This document shows, one piece after another, positions 52,449 through 61,025 of a stretch of DNA of 64,000 nucleotides (positions are counted from its first letter, which is position 1; each line of letters begins with the position of its first letter). The stretch spans positions 124,001 to 188,000 of the forward strand of contig CAMDCN010000010.1 in the NCBI GenBank assembly GCA_945890485.1, written 5' to 3'. The notes beneath the pieces are model-generated. The model was not told the DNA's origin and did not search any database. It saw only the letters and a program-made list of their open reading frames with translations. The DNA is from Candidatus Sulfopaludibacter sp. SbA3 (lineage in GTDB: Bacteria; Acidobacteriota; Terriglobia; Bryobacterales; Bryobacteraceae). The position numbers and the translations under genes were made by a program.

Positions 52449-53558
52449 TTAGACGTCGACTCCGTATTCGCTCCACTGAATCACCCGGCCCTGCTCGCAG
52501 ACCTGGTTGCCGAGGATGGCGGTCAGCGCACCTGTCACCCCCACCTCAATCCCCGCTGGCGAGGGAGCACCGGTCAGAATCGAGTTAAAGAAGGCCGTCG
52601 TGTGCGCGTCGTTCTTCTGCTGCACCTCAGGCGACAACAGCCGCTGCTCCTTGCCGTCGAGTGAATAGAACTTGGCTCCATTCATCAACTCCACCGCGCC
52701 CTTCGTGCCATACACGTTAATCGTCTGGTTGCCGCTGGGCATCGACCGGGGGTGGAACACCATCTGCGTGAACGAGAGCTTCACTCCGTTCGCATAGTCG
52801 TACGTGATGCTCTGGTGATCCATGATGTCGCGGCCCTTGGGATCGTCCTTGTACATGTTCGTGCCGCCAAAGCCAGCCGCGCGCGTGGGCCGCTGGCCAA
52901 TCGCCCAGTTGCAGGCGTCGAGGTTGTGGACCGACTGCTCGACCAGATAGCCGCCCGACTTCTTCTTGTCGAAGTACCAGTCGGCGGAGCTGGCATCATG
53001 CGGATGATCGGAGGTGGCGTGGCGCTGCGCCTTGACGAAGAGCACCTGGCCGATCGCGCCTTCGTGGATCAACTTGATGGCGGCGCCAAGCTGCGTGTAC
53101 GACCGCAGTTGCTGCCCAACCACGAACACCTTCTTCGTTTGCCGGGCCACCTTGAGCAGTTCGCGGATCGATTCCGGCGTCGTGCCGATGGGCTTTTCAC
53201 AGTAGACGTGCTTGCCAGCCTTTAATGCCGCAATCGCCATCTCAACGTGCATGTGCGGCGGGGTCGCGATGTAGACCGCTTCGACGCTCTTGTTGTCGAT
53301 GATCTTTCGCCAATCGCTCGTGGTGCTGGGGTTGGTGCTGGCTGCCCGGGTGGCGGCCTTGTCGAGGCGGTCGGGCTTGTTGTCGCAGAGGGCTACGACA
53401 CGCGCCGTGGGCTGCTGCATGACCTCGCCGAGCAAGCTGGAGCCGCGATTGCCTACCCCGATCACGGCCGTCGCGACCTGCGTGTTGGCGCCCTGGCCGA
53501 AGGCGGCCTGCGCGGCGGTCGCCGCGCTCAATAGAAAATTGCGTCTCTCCATGTTCAT
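52449..53558 (-). CDS. Tat-exported Gfo/Idh/MocA-family oxidoreductase
   Basis: 369 residues. MERRNFLLSAATAAQAAFG is a twin-arginine-type leader. The dinucleotide fold reads AVIGVGNRGSSLLGEV, and GKHVYCEKPIGTTPE holds the EKP motif with the catalytic Lys. SGGYLVEQSVHNLDACNWA carries the active-site His. It is the last gene of a five-gene operon, overlapping the TIM-barrel gene by four bases. The pairing with an isomerase and DUF1080 protein is typical of periplasmic sugar oxidation in planctomycetes and acidobacteria. Confidence 0.91.
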   Translation of the reverse strand: MNMERRNFLLSAATAAQAAFGQGANTQVATAVIGVGNRGSSLLGEVMQQPTARVVALCDNKPDRLDKAATRAASTNPSTTSDWRKIIDNKSVEAVYIATPPHMHVEMAIAALKAGKHVYCEKPIGTTPESIRELLKVARQTKKVFVVGQQLRSYTQLGAAIKLIHEGAIGQVLFVKAQRHATSDHPHDASSADWYFDKKKSGGYLVEQSVHNLDACNWAIGQRPTRAAGFGGTNMYKDDPKGRDIMDHQSITYDYANGVKLSFTQMVFHPRSMPSGNQTINVYGTKGAVELMNGAKFYSLDGKEQRLLSPEVQQKNDAHTTAFFNSILTGAPSPAGIEVGVTGALTAILGNQVCEQGRVIQWSEYGVDV

Positions 53559-54448
53559 GCTCCTTGTGTTTGTAAACCGCGCAAAACCGTGTCGATGTAT
53601 TCGCGAGAACGACGCGCCAAGGCGTCGATTCCCGTAGCCTCCGCCGGCCGGGGGACCAGCGGTTCAAAGATGTTCTCGAAAGTCAGGGGGATGGTGAGGC
53701 CGGTTCGCATCATGGGCGCGAACAGCTTGTAGTGGTCTATCTCTCCAAAGCCGGGGCCGCAGTCCTCGTCCTTCGGGGTGTTGCGGTGATCCTTAATATT
53801 GAAGGCGCGGATGTCGCGCCAGCAGGTCTGGATGTCCGCGATGGGATCGTGGTTCTCGTAGTCGAGGACGTTGCCCGCGTCGTAGCAGACCTTCACGCCT
53901 TCATCCGCCACTTCGCGGACAATGCGCGCGCAATGCTCTCCGGTCGCCGTGTTGCCGCCGTGCTGCTTGATGACGACCATGACGCCGGCTTTGCGCGCGG
54001 CGGGCGCCATGCGTTTCAGATTGCTGACGAACGTTTCGTATTCGCCGGGGGTGGTTTTGCCGAAGGTGAGCAGGAAGGGGATCTTCGCGGCCGCGGCCTG
54101 TTCAATGCGGCGGAGATGGGCGTCGAGGGCGTTGGCGGCTTCGAGATTGACGGTGCTGAACATCATGACCGGATCCAATCCGAGGTCGCGGCAGCGGGCG
54201 GCTAACGCGGCAGCATCGCGGGCGGGCGCATCGACGGCCAGGGCGGGTTTGGGCCGGCCCTGAGCATCTCGATGATTCACGCCCCAGGCGACATGGTCAT
54301 ACCCGGCCCGCTTGATGCCTTCGAGGGCGCGCTCAAAGGGATGGCCGGAGTAGGGAAGCGTCATGCACGCCAATTGGAAGCGCGTGGGTGCGGCCTGAGC
54401 GAGAGCAAGGGCGGGCAGGGCAGAGGCGAGGAGGTCCCGGCGGGTCAT
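53555..54448 (-). CDS. Exported sugar phosphate isomerase/epimerase-like TIM-barrel protein
   Basis: 297 residues with an MTRRDLLASALPALALAQAA leader. The AP-endonuclease-2-like barrel shows GIKRAGYDHVAWGV, VVIKQHGGNTATGEHCA, KVCYDAGNVLDYENHDP and LTFENIF, which supply the metal-binding Glu, Asp and His residues. It probably isomerises or epimerises a sugar or inositol in the periplasm, feeding the oxidoreductase encoded next. The start overlaps the preceding stop by four bases. Confidence 0.87.
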   Translation of the reverse strand: MTRRDLLASALPALALAQAAPTRFQLACMTLPYSGHPFERALEGIKRAGYDHVAWGVNHRDAQGRPKPALAVDAPARDAAALAARCRDLGLDPVMMFSTVNLEAANALDAHLRRIEQAAAAKIPFLLTFGKTTPGEYETFVSNLKRMAPAARKAGVMVVIKQHGGNTATGEHCARIVREVADEGVKVCYDAGNVLDYENHDPIADIQTCWRDIRAFNIKDHRNTPKDEDCGPGFGEIDHYKLFAPMMRTGLTIPLTFENIFEPLVPRPAEATGIDALARRSREYIDTVLRGLQTQGA

Positions 54449-55059
54449 GGCAGCTCCTTGACGGACACGTTTCGGTATTCGACGGGCCAGCCTTCGGATT
54501 GAAGGCAGATGTTACCTTCCTCCGGCCAAGCGCCGGTGCCTTCGTTGACGAGGACGCCGTTCAATATGACAGTGACCTTGCCATCCTTGACGGTGACTTC
54601 GTAGTGATCCCAATCGCCGAACGCGGGCCGGTTCTCCTTCACGAAGGGGCCGCGTTTCGCGCCGGTAATTTTACCGCCGCGGACCCCAAAGACGCTGCCG
54701 ACTTCGCCGAAGTAGCCTTGCACTTCGAGCGATGTGGGCCAACCGTCCTTGGTGGGGCCGGCGAGGATGAAGAAGCCGGCATTGGGCCACTCTTCGTCGC
54801 TGCCGGGCCTTTGCTTGAAGCCTTTCTGGAATCGCCAATCGGCGCGGAGGACGAAGTTGCGGTACTTCTTCTTGCTGCGCAGGAAGCCATTTGGCTGCCC
54901 GGTGGTGCCGATGGCGCCGTCGCGCAGGAACCACGCTTCTGGCGGAGCCGCGCCGTCGACGGTCCAGTGTTCGCTGATCTGCCGCTTGGGCATCAGCGAT
55001 TCAAAGCCGTCCTTGGCGAACAGCGTTCCGCAGAAAATAATGAGATAGGCGAGTTTCAT
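54445..55059 (-). CDS. DUF1080 (3-keto-disaccharide hydrolase-like) exported protein
   Basis: 204 residues from ATG 55059 with a short signal (MKLAYLIIFCGTLFA). The concanavalin-like DUF1080 fold is seen in NFVLRADWRFQKGFKQRPGS, AGFFILAGPTKDGWP and WDHYEVTVKDGKVTVILNG, and ends NICLQSEGWPVEYRNVSVKEL. DUF1080 proteins have been reported to cleave 3-keto glycosides, which fits the neighbouring Gfo/Idh and isomerase genes. The longer in-frame reading upstream is a shadow of the M20 gene. Confidence 0.87.
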   Translation of the reverse strand: MKLAYLIIFCGTLFAKDGFESLMPKRQISEHWTVDGAAPPEAWFLRDGAIGTTGQPNGFLRSKKKYRNFVLRADWRFQKGFKQRPGSDEEWPNAGFFILAGPTKDGWPTSLEVQGYFGEVGSVFGVRGGKITGAKRGPFVKENRPAFGDWDHYEVTVKDGKVTVILNGVLVNEGTGAWPEEGNICLQSEGWPVEYRNVSVKELP

Positions 55060-56351
55060 TCCGAAGCTACTCCACACCACTGGCAGACGAAGGTCAGGAG
55101 CGCCTTCGTCGACTCGACCAACGAATCGATTTCGACGTATTCGTCCGGCATGTGGGCGTTGCCGCCGCGCGGGCCCCAGAGGAGGGCGGGGATGCCGAAG
55201 TCGTGGAACACATACATGTCGCAAGGACCTTCGATGCCGCAGACCTTGGGCAACTGCCCGGTGGCGCTTTGCGCCGTGGTGGCGAACTCCCGTACGAGCG
55301 GGTGGTCCGGGGCGAGAGCAGAGCCGGGCAGCCAGCGGATGGGATGTTCAATAGTGGGCCGGACGTTGAAGGTTTGGGGATTGGCGGCGACCAGGGCGTC
55401 CAGCCAGACGTTGAACTGCCGATCGATGGCCTCGACGGTTTCTCCCGGCATGGCCTGCCAAAAGATTTCCAGGCGGCAGAGGGGCGGGACGTTGGGGGGC
55501 TCGTCGGTGGTCCAGGGGGCGGTGTGGATGCGCGCGACGGTGACCGGCACACGGTCGGCGAGATGGGCGTAGAGGATATGTTCGGGCGCGGCGAGCCGGC
55601 GGACTTCGGCCAATTGGGGCAGGGCGTTCAGGAAGAGGCGCAGTTGCTCGATCACTCCCGCGGAATCGGCGGGGCAGAGGATGCCTCCGTTGGGAGCAGT
55701 GAAGCTAACGTGGACGGTTCGTCCGCCGCGCTGGGCCGGGCAGATGCGGAGGTTAGACGGTTCCGAGAGGATGGCGGCGTCCGCCGTGTAGCCGGCGAGC
55801 CGCCCAGCGAGGGTTCCATTGACGCCCCCGAACTCTTCGTCGACGACAGACTCGAACGTGAGGTCGCCGTACAAGCGGAAGCCGAGTTCGGCCAGGGCCT
55901 CCACCACAAAGACGTTCGAGGCGATACCGGCCTTCATGTCGAAGGCGCCTCGGCCGTAGAGCCGGCCGCCGGCGATCTCGGCGCCGAAGGGAGCATGGGT
56001 CCAGGGCAGTGACCCGGCCGGAACGGTATCGATATGCCCGCTCAATATGAGGGATCGGCCACCGCCATCGCCGGGGTAGGTTGAGCCGAGGTTGGGGCGC
56101 CGCTCGTAGTCCCGGCCCGGCCAGTAAACCGGGTGATCCGTGATGCCCGGGACCTCGTCGGGAGTGTAGAGTGTCGGGTCCCAACCGGCGCGTTGCAGCC
56201 GATCGGCCAGATAGAGTTGGCAGGCCAGTTCGGCGCCCGCGGGCGCGCGGTTCTCTGACGGTATTCGGACGAGGTCCGTGAGGATGGCGACCAGGCGTTC
56301 GCGGCGGGCGTCGACGTACCCGGACAGGCTGCGGGTGGTGGCTGCGTTCAT
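55056..56351 (-). CDS. M20-family metallopeptidase/deacylase (ArgE/DapE type)
   Basis: 431 residues. The zinc sites are visible: His in LSGHIDTVPAG, bridging Asp in GRGAFDMKAGI, and Glu-Glu in VVDEEFGG. A dimerisation (lid) domain follows at about 205-330, and the C-terminus has the last His in GNAHMPDEYVEID. It hydrolyses an amide bond, typically an N-acyl amino acid, carbamate or dipeptide. There is no export signal, so it acts in the cytoplasm, presumably on what the APC permease imports. Four-base overlaps join it to both neighbours. Confidence 0.9.
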   Translation of the reverse strand: MNAATTRSLSGYVDARRERLVAILTDLVRIPSENRAPAGAELACQLYLADRLQRAGWDPTLYTPDEVPGITDHPVYWPGRDYERRPNLGSTYPGDGGGRSLILSGHIDTVPAGSLPWTHAPFGAEIAGGRLYGRGAFDMKAGIASNVFVVEALAELGFRLYGDLTFESVVDEEFGGVNGTLAGRLAGYTADAAILSEPSNLRICPAQRGGRTVHVSFTAPNGGILCPADSAGVIEQLRLFLNALPQLAEVRRLAAPEHILYAHLADRVPVTVARIHTAPWTTDEPPNVPPLCRLEIFWQAMPGETVEAIDRQFNVWLDALVAANPQTFNVRPTIEHPIRWLPGSALAPDHPLVREFATTAQSATGQLPKVCGIEGPCDMYVFHDFGIPALLWGPRGGNAHMPDEYVEIDSLVESTKALLTFVCQWCGVASE

Positions 56352-57688
56352 CGAAACTCCGTTTCTCCTACTGGCTGGGAGAAGCCCTTGGTGAGAAATG
56401 CCAGATAGAGCAGGCCGGTAGCGAGCCAGGCGAAGCCTGCCGTTCTAGCGCCGGTCGAGAGGCTGAACCAAATATACATACAGATTGTCGCGCCGAGGGC
56501 GGGGAAGAGAAGGTTGGTGAAGAGGTGCGTGCCGGTGCGTTCCCGCTTGGTTATGTAGAAATGGGCGATGACGCTACAGTTTACGAGGACGAATCCAGCG
56601 AAGGCGCCGAAATTGACGAGTTCGACGACTTGCTGAAAGCTGATGAACAGGGAGCCGAGGAAGGCGAGAGCACCCATGAGCACGATGCTGCGGACGGGGG
56701 TGGCGAAGCGGGTGCTGAGGTGGGCGAAGAGAGCTGGCGGCAGGGTGCGGTCGCGGCCCATGCCGAAGAGCATGCGGGAGGCTCCGGCGACGCTGGCGAG
56801 GGAACTGGCGACGGCGGCCACGAGGACGACCACTGTGTTGAACGCGAAAAGGGACTCGCCACCGGTGAGGCGGCTGATATCGAGGATGGCTGTTTCGACT
56901 TCGGGCAGCGGTTTTTCGGCGGGCCAGACGATGGTGGCGAGGTAGGCAATCAGGAAGCAGATCATCGTTTGCATCACGCAGACGAAGACGGTGGCGAAGG
57001 CGATATCGGAGCGGGGGTTCTTTGCTTCTTCCGCTAGCGTCGAGACGGCGTCGAAACCGAGATAGGAGAGCGTCGCGATGCCGGCGCCCAGCATGAGGGG
57101 CCCGATGGCAAAAGTGGCGGGGTTATAGATGGCCTCTGGGCGAAGGAGGCCGGGAGGGCTGCCGCCGTGGAGGATGGCGGCGAGGACGAACCAAGCCGCG
57201 GAAAGACACATAAGAAACAGCATAATCTCGTTGACGCGTTTCGTTACTTGCATCCCGCAAACATTGACGACGGTGATGGCGGTGCAGAACAATAGCGCCC
57301 AGGCTGTGAAGGGTACGGCGGGGACGAGGCGATGGGCGGTGAGTGAGACAAAGATTGAGCTGAGGAGGGGTACCAGAACGTAGTCGAGCATCATGGACCA
57401 GCCGGCGAGGAAGCCGACGACGGGATGAATAGCTCGCCGGGCGTAGCTGTAGGTGGACCCGGCGGTGGGGAACGCCGTGGCCATTTTGCCGTAGCTGGCT
57501 GCGGTGAAAAGCATGGCGAACATGGCGGCGAGGTAGCTGAGCGCGGCATGGCCGTTCGAGACCTGGGAGACGACGCCGTAGACAGCGTAGACGCCGGTGG
57601 GCGTAAGGATGGCGAGCCCATAGACGATAAGGTCTTTACGGCCCAGCGTTCGTTTCAGTTCGCGGGCGGGCGCAGGGGAGGCTGCCAC
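56348..57688 (-). CDS. APC-family amino acid permease
   Basis: 446 residues with about twelve membrane helices. LIVYGLAILTPTGVYAVYGV is the helix 1 break with the substrate-binding glycine pattern. SYGKMATAFPTAGSTYSYAR and IATLSYLGFDAVSTLAEEAK are family hallmarks. GTG 57688 with AGGA six bases upstream is the likely start, just before the cytoplasmic N-terminus; longer in-frame starts cross the operator. It probably imports an amino acid or derivative that the M20 enzyme processes. It is the first gene of the operon and diverges from the ROK regulator. Confidence 0.9.
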   Translation of the reverse strand: MAASPAPARELKRTLGRKDLIVYGLAILTPTGVYAVYGVVSQVSNGHAALSYLAAMFAMLFTAASYGKMATAFPTAGSTYSYARRAIHPVVGFLAGWSMMLDYVLVPLLSSIFVSLTAHRLVPAVPFTAWALLFCTAITVVNVCGMQVTKRVNEIMLFLMCLSAAWFVLAAILHGGSPPGLLRPEAIYNPATFAIGPLMLGAGIATLSYLGFDAVSTLAEEAKNPRSDIAFATVFVCVMQTMICFLIAYLATIVWPAEKPLPEVETAILDISRLTGGESLFAFNTVVVLVAAVASSLASVAGASRMLFGMGRDRTLPPALFAHLSTRFATPVRSIVLMGALAFLGSLFISFQQVVELVNFGAFAGFVLVNCSVIAHFYITKRERTGTHLFTNLLFPALGATICMYIWFSLSTGARTAGFAWLATGLLYLAFLTKGFSQPVGETEFR

Positions 57689-57710
57689 GTGGTTCCTAGT
57701 CGGCTCCTTC

Positions 57711-57731
57711 TTTCTTACGTATCGCAAGAAA
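57711..57731. promoter_or_regulatory. Operator-like palindrome between the APC and ROK genes
   Basis: Arms TTTCTTACG and CGCAAGAAA (8 of 9 bases complementary) are separated by TAT. The site lies 23 bases upstream of the permease start and about 45 bases upstream of the ROK promoter -35. This is the expected kind of position for the ROK repressor to control the five-gene operon. Confidence 0.6.
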
Positions 57732-57775
57732 GTATAGCAATCTTTCCCGGGTTGATTCGATGGGGTGATTCGCCG

Positions 57776-57805
57776 TTGACTATTCGGTTCGCGGGTCGAT
57801 AGACT
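57776..57805 (+). promoter_or_regulatory. Sigma-70-type promoter of the ROK gene
   Basis: TTGACT (57776-57781), an 18-base spacer, and TAGACT (57800-57805). A transcript would start near 57812, about 20 bases before the TTG start codon. The same box pair occurs before the M28 gene. Confidence 0.5.
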
Positions 57806-57830
57806 GGCATGCTTCCGCATAAGAAGAACA

Positions 57831-59039
57831 TTGAAGATTATCAACCCACATCGACGTGGAATTTTGCGCCCGAAACAGGTCCGCGGCGCCAATAGCGCCG
57901 TGGTGTTGCAGCTCCTGCGCCGATTTGACCGGATCTCGCGGGCGGACTTGGCGCGGCGCAGCGGCCTGTCCGAAGGCACGGTGTCGCGGATTGTTTCCGG
58001 ACTTCGCGAGCAGAGCTTGGTGGCCGAAGTGGGAGCGGAAAACTCAACCGGAGGGCGCCCCGCGACGCGGCTGCAGCTTTCGGATGCTCCACGGGCGATT
58101 GGGGTGGAGATTCAAAACTGGGAGACGCGTTTTGCCGTCGCCAGCACCCGGGGCGCCTTGTTGGAGACCACGGCCCTACGCACCCCGGCAACGCCGAAAC
58201 AGACCGTAGAGATGATCGGTGCGCAGGTGGAGGCCTACTGCAGGACCCATGGACGGGCCTTGCTGCACGGAGTGGGGGTAACGGCGCGCGGCATCGTCAA
58301 CAGCCGGGATGGGGTGGTGCAATTGGGCAACGCTCCGGGCTGGGTGGATGTGCCGTTACGCGCGATGTTGGAATCGGCGACGGGGTTGCCCGTGACGGTG
58401 GAGCACGACGTCCGCGCGGCCGCCTCGGCGGAGTACAACTACACCAACGCCGGGGAGTTGGCGCCGCAGTGCCTGCTTTACTTTCGCGTGGATGAGGGAG
58501 TGGGCGTCGGCCTGATTCTGAACGGGGAGGTCTATACAGGCCCCTCGATGGCGGCTGGCGAGTTTGGGCAGATGGTGATTGCCGATGACGGCAGCAACTC
58601 GCGCCATGACCGGCCGGGTTGCCTGGAGAAACTGGTTTCGAATATGGCGGTCTGCGACGCTTATGCGGAGACGCAGGGACGCTTTAATTCCGCCAGTACC
58701 GCGGACAGCGCCGCAAAGGTACGCCGCATTTGCCAACGTGCCACCGACGGCGACCAAGCGGCCATGCAGGTGGTTGCAAGGGCGGCCCGCTATTTGGCGA
58801 TTGGTATTGTGAATGTGGCGTGGGGGCTCGACCCGGAGGTGATCGTCCTCAATTCGACGTTGAATACGGTTTGGCCGATTCTGCTTGCAGCGATTGAGGC
58901 GCAGTTCCCCGATACCGCGGAATGGCCGGCTTTTCGCCGCCTGCGGGTGCAACAGTCGGGCTTGGGCGAGCAGGGGACGCTGGTGGGCGCGGCTACGCTG
59001 GCCTTTGCTCCGCTCTTCCAACTCGACCGCGCCGGGTAG
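57831..59039 (+). CDS. ROK-family transcriptional regulator
   Basis: 402 residues from a TTG start. The N-terminal winged helix reads LLRRFDRISRADLARRSGLS then GTVSRIVSGLREQSLV. The sugar-kinase-like domain has GVEIQNWETRFAVAST and later VDEGVGVGLILNGEVYTGPS. ROK proteins normally carry a zinc motif CxCGxxGCxE; here DRPGCLEKL keeps only its end and the first two cysteines are missing. It probably represses the divergent operon until a sugar-like ligand binds. Confidence 0.88.
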   Translation: MKIINPHRRGILRPKQVRGANSAVVLQLLRRFDRISRADLARRSGLSEGTVSRIVSGLREQSLVAEVGAENSTGGRPATRLQLSDAPRAIGVEIQNWETRFAVASTRGALLETTALRTPATPKQTVEMIGAQVEAYCRTHGRALLHGVGVTARGIVNSRDGVVQLGNAPGWVDVPLRAMLESATGLPVTVEHDVRAAASAEYNYTNAGELAPQCLLYFRVDEGVGVGLILNGEVYTGPSMAAGEFGQMVIADDGSNSRHDRPGCLEKLVSNMAVCDAYAETQGRFNSASTADSAAKVRRICQRATDGDQAAMQVVARAARYLAIGIVNVAWGLDPEVIVLNSTLNTVWPILLAAIEAQFPDTAEWPAFRRLRVQQSGLGEQGTLVGAATLAFAPLFQLDRAG

Positions 59040-59045
59040 AATGAA

Positions 59046-59075
59046 TTGACGCAGGCGGCGAATCGTCGCTAGACT
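59046..59075 (+). promoter_or_regulatory. Sigma-70-type promoter of the M28 peptidase gene
   Basis: TTGACG (59046-59051), an 18-base spacer, and TAGACT (59070-59075). The predicted start of transcription is about ten bases before ATG 59094, so the leader would be very short. Confidence 0.45.
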
Positions 59076-59093
59076 TTCTTGCAGCTTGCACGA

Positions 59094-61025
59094 ATGAAGA
59101 CAATCTCCTGGTTCGTTCCGCTCGTCCTGCTGTTCCGTGTTGCCGCTGTGGGGCAACCGACGCCGGTATCCCCCGTTGTGCGCAAGGTTGCTGAGGCGGT
59201 AGACGCGCGGCACGCCATGGAGACGGTGAAGCTGGTTTACGCCAACGACCGCTGGTTCACGTTTCCGAAGTTCCAGCAGACGGTGGGGGAGTTAAAGACG
59301 CTGCTGGAGCGGAGCGGCGCTGCGCAAATTGAGGTGGGAGCGCTGCGGGCGGATGGGGTGACCCAGGCTGGATTTTGGACTGCGCCGATGGCCTGGGATG
59401 TGGCGTCCGCCTCGCTTGAGATGACGGCGCCGGAACGGGAGACGCTGTGCGACTACGCCCAGATTCCGACCTGCCTCGGTATGTGGAGCGGCCCGACGCC
59501 GCCGGCGGGGGTGGAGGCGGAGTTGGTGGACCTGGACGCGACACCGTGGAGCCGGGTGCGGGGCAAGCTGGTGCTGACGAGCCAGAACTCGGCCAACTTG
59601 AAAGATAAGCTGGCCCAGAACGGGGCGCTGGGGGCCGTAAATGGGTTTAGCGAAAACCCGGAGCTGGGCAACGACCGCCAGTGGATCAATGCCTGGGGCG
59701 ACCATGGATGGGGTTTTTTGAAGGCGAGCACGCCGTTGCTTTCCTACTCGGTGACGCCGAATCAGGCGGCCAGGCTGCGGGAGCTGTTGGCGGCGGGGAA
59801 ACGGGTGGTGCTGCGCGCTAGGGCGGAGACGAGGTTGTATGCGGGAGAATACCCGTGGGTGACGGCGATTTTGCCGGGAACCGTTAGCAATGGGGAAGAG
59901 GTGCTGGCGCTGGGCCACATTGCCGAGCAAGGGGCGCAGGATAACGCGACCGGCGTAGCCGCCACGGTGGAGGCGCTTCGGACGCTGCACCGTTTGATCG
60001 AATCCGGCCAGTTGCCCCGTCCTCGGCGAAGCATCCGCGTTCTTCTGATGCCGGAGGTATATGGTTCTCTCCACTACATCGGACGCCATCCCGAACGAAT
60101 GGCGCGGACGGTGGCGGCGATTACGGTGGACACCCCGGCGGCTTCCTACGATCTGGCTGGGACGGAGTACACCGCGTATAAGAATCCACACGTCGCCAAA
60201 TCGTGGACCGATGTTTTGATTCAGCGCATTGCGCGAGCGACGTTGCCTAAGTTCCGGCCGTTCCACACGGCGGAGCATACGACCGGCACGGACGCTTATC
60301 TGGGGGACCCGACGATTGGCGTACCGAACGTGTGGCTCTATAGCGGTACGGGAACCGTGACGCATCACAATAGCGCCGACGTACCGGCGACGGTGGACCT
60401 GCGATCGCTGGGGGACCTGACGGCCATGGTGGCGGCCTATTTGTATGTTGCCGCCAATGCCGGGGACGGTGAGATTCCGTGGTTGGCGAGCCTGCTTGTC
60501 GATAGCGCGGCCGAGGACTTGAGTGCAGCGGGGGCGGCCGGCATGGATGCGTTGTTGGCCGGGGATAAGGCTGCGGCGGCATTCGCATTGGCCCGGATTC
60601 AGTATTTGGCGGAGCGCAACATCGATGCGCTGGGCAGTCTGCGGAAGCTCGGCGAACACCCGGCGATCGCGTCCTCGGCGGCGCACATTCGGGCTTTGGA
60701 GAAGGCGCATTCCGCGCGCCTGACTGGGCAGGGCCTTCGGGTTTACCAGCGTGAACGGGAAGGCAAAGACGGGGTGCTGGTGGTGCGCCGGAAGCGGATC
60801 GGGACGATCCCCCTCGACGATTTGGCGCAGGAGAAGCGGGAAGGGTTTCCGTCTGGCGCGTGGGACAAGATGGTGACCGTCGCATTGTATTGGTGCGATG
60901 GCAAGCGCACGGTTGACGAGGTGGCGCGGCTCACTGAATTCGAGATGGGCCGTCCGCTTTCGTTCCGCTTCGGCGCCTATTTCCGATTTCTGGAACGACA
61001 TCGATATGTGGAATTTGCTAAGTAA
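59094..61025 (+). CDS. Exported M28-family metallopeptidase
   Basis: 643 residues with a signal peptide (MKTISWFVPLVLLFRVAAVG). The first part includes a PA-like segment (TPWSRVRGKLVLTSQ). The M28 domain shows VLALGHIAEQGAQDNATGVA with His and bridging Asp, then LLMPEVYGSLHYI (Glu) and the late zinc His in TGTVTHHNSADVP. The family includes aminopeptidases and dipeptidyl peptidases. The C-terminal 150 residues lack a clear family and end close to the next start. It overlaps the following gene by 20 bases. Confidence 0.85.
   Translation: MKTISWFVPLVLLFRVAAVGQPTPVSPVVRKVAEAVDARHAMETVKLVYANDRWFTFPKFQQTVGELKTLLERSGAAQIEVGALRADGVTQAGFWTAPMAWDVASASLEMTAPERETLCDYAQIPTCLGMWSGPTPPAGVEAELVDLDATPWSRVRGKLVLTSQNSANLKDKLAQNGALGAVNGFSENPELGNDRQWINAWGDHGWGFLKASTPLLSYSVTPNQAARLRELLAAGKRVVLRARAETRLYAGEYPWVTAILPGTVSNGEEVLALGHIAEQGAQDNATGVAATVEALRTLHRLIESGQLPRPRRSIRVLLMPEVYGSLHYIGRHPERMARTVAAITVDTPAASYDLAGTEYTAYKNPHVAKSWTDVLIQRIARATLPKFRPFHTAEHTTGTDAYLGDPTIGVPNVWLYSGTGTVTHHNSADVPATVDLRSLGDLTAMVAAYLYVAANAGDGEIPWLASLLVDSAAEDLSAAGAAGMDALLAGDKAAAAFALARIQYLAERNIDALGSLRKLGEHPAIASSAAHIRALEKAHSARLTGQGLRVYQREREGKDGVLVVRRKRIGTIPLDDLAQEKREGFPSGAWDKMVTVALYWCDGKRTVDEVARLTEFEMGRPLSFRFGAYFRFLERHRYVEFAK

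Noticed and set aside
59292-61001. Open frame of 569 codons on the minus strand
   Set aside because: It is antisense to the M28 peptidase, rich in Arg, His and Pro, and has no recognisable domain.
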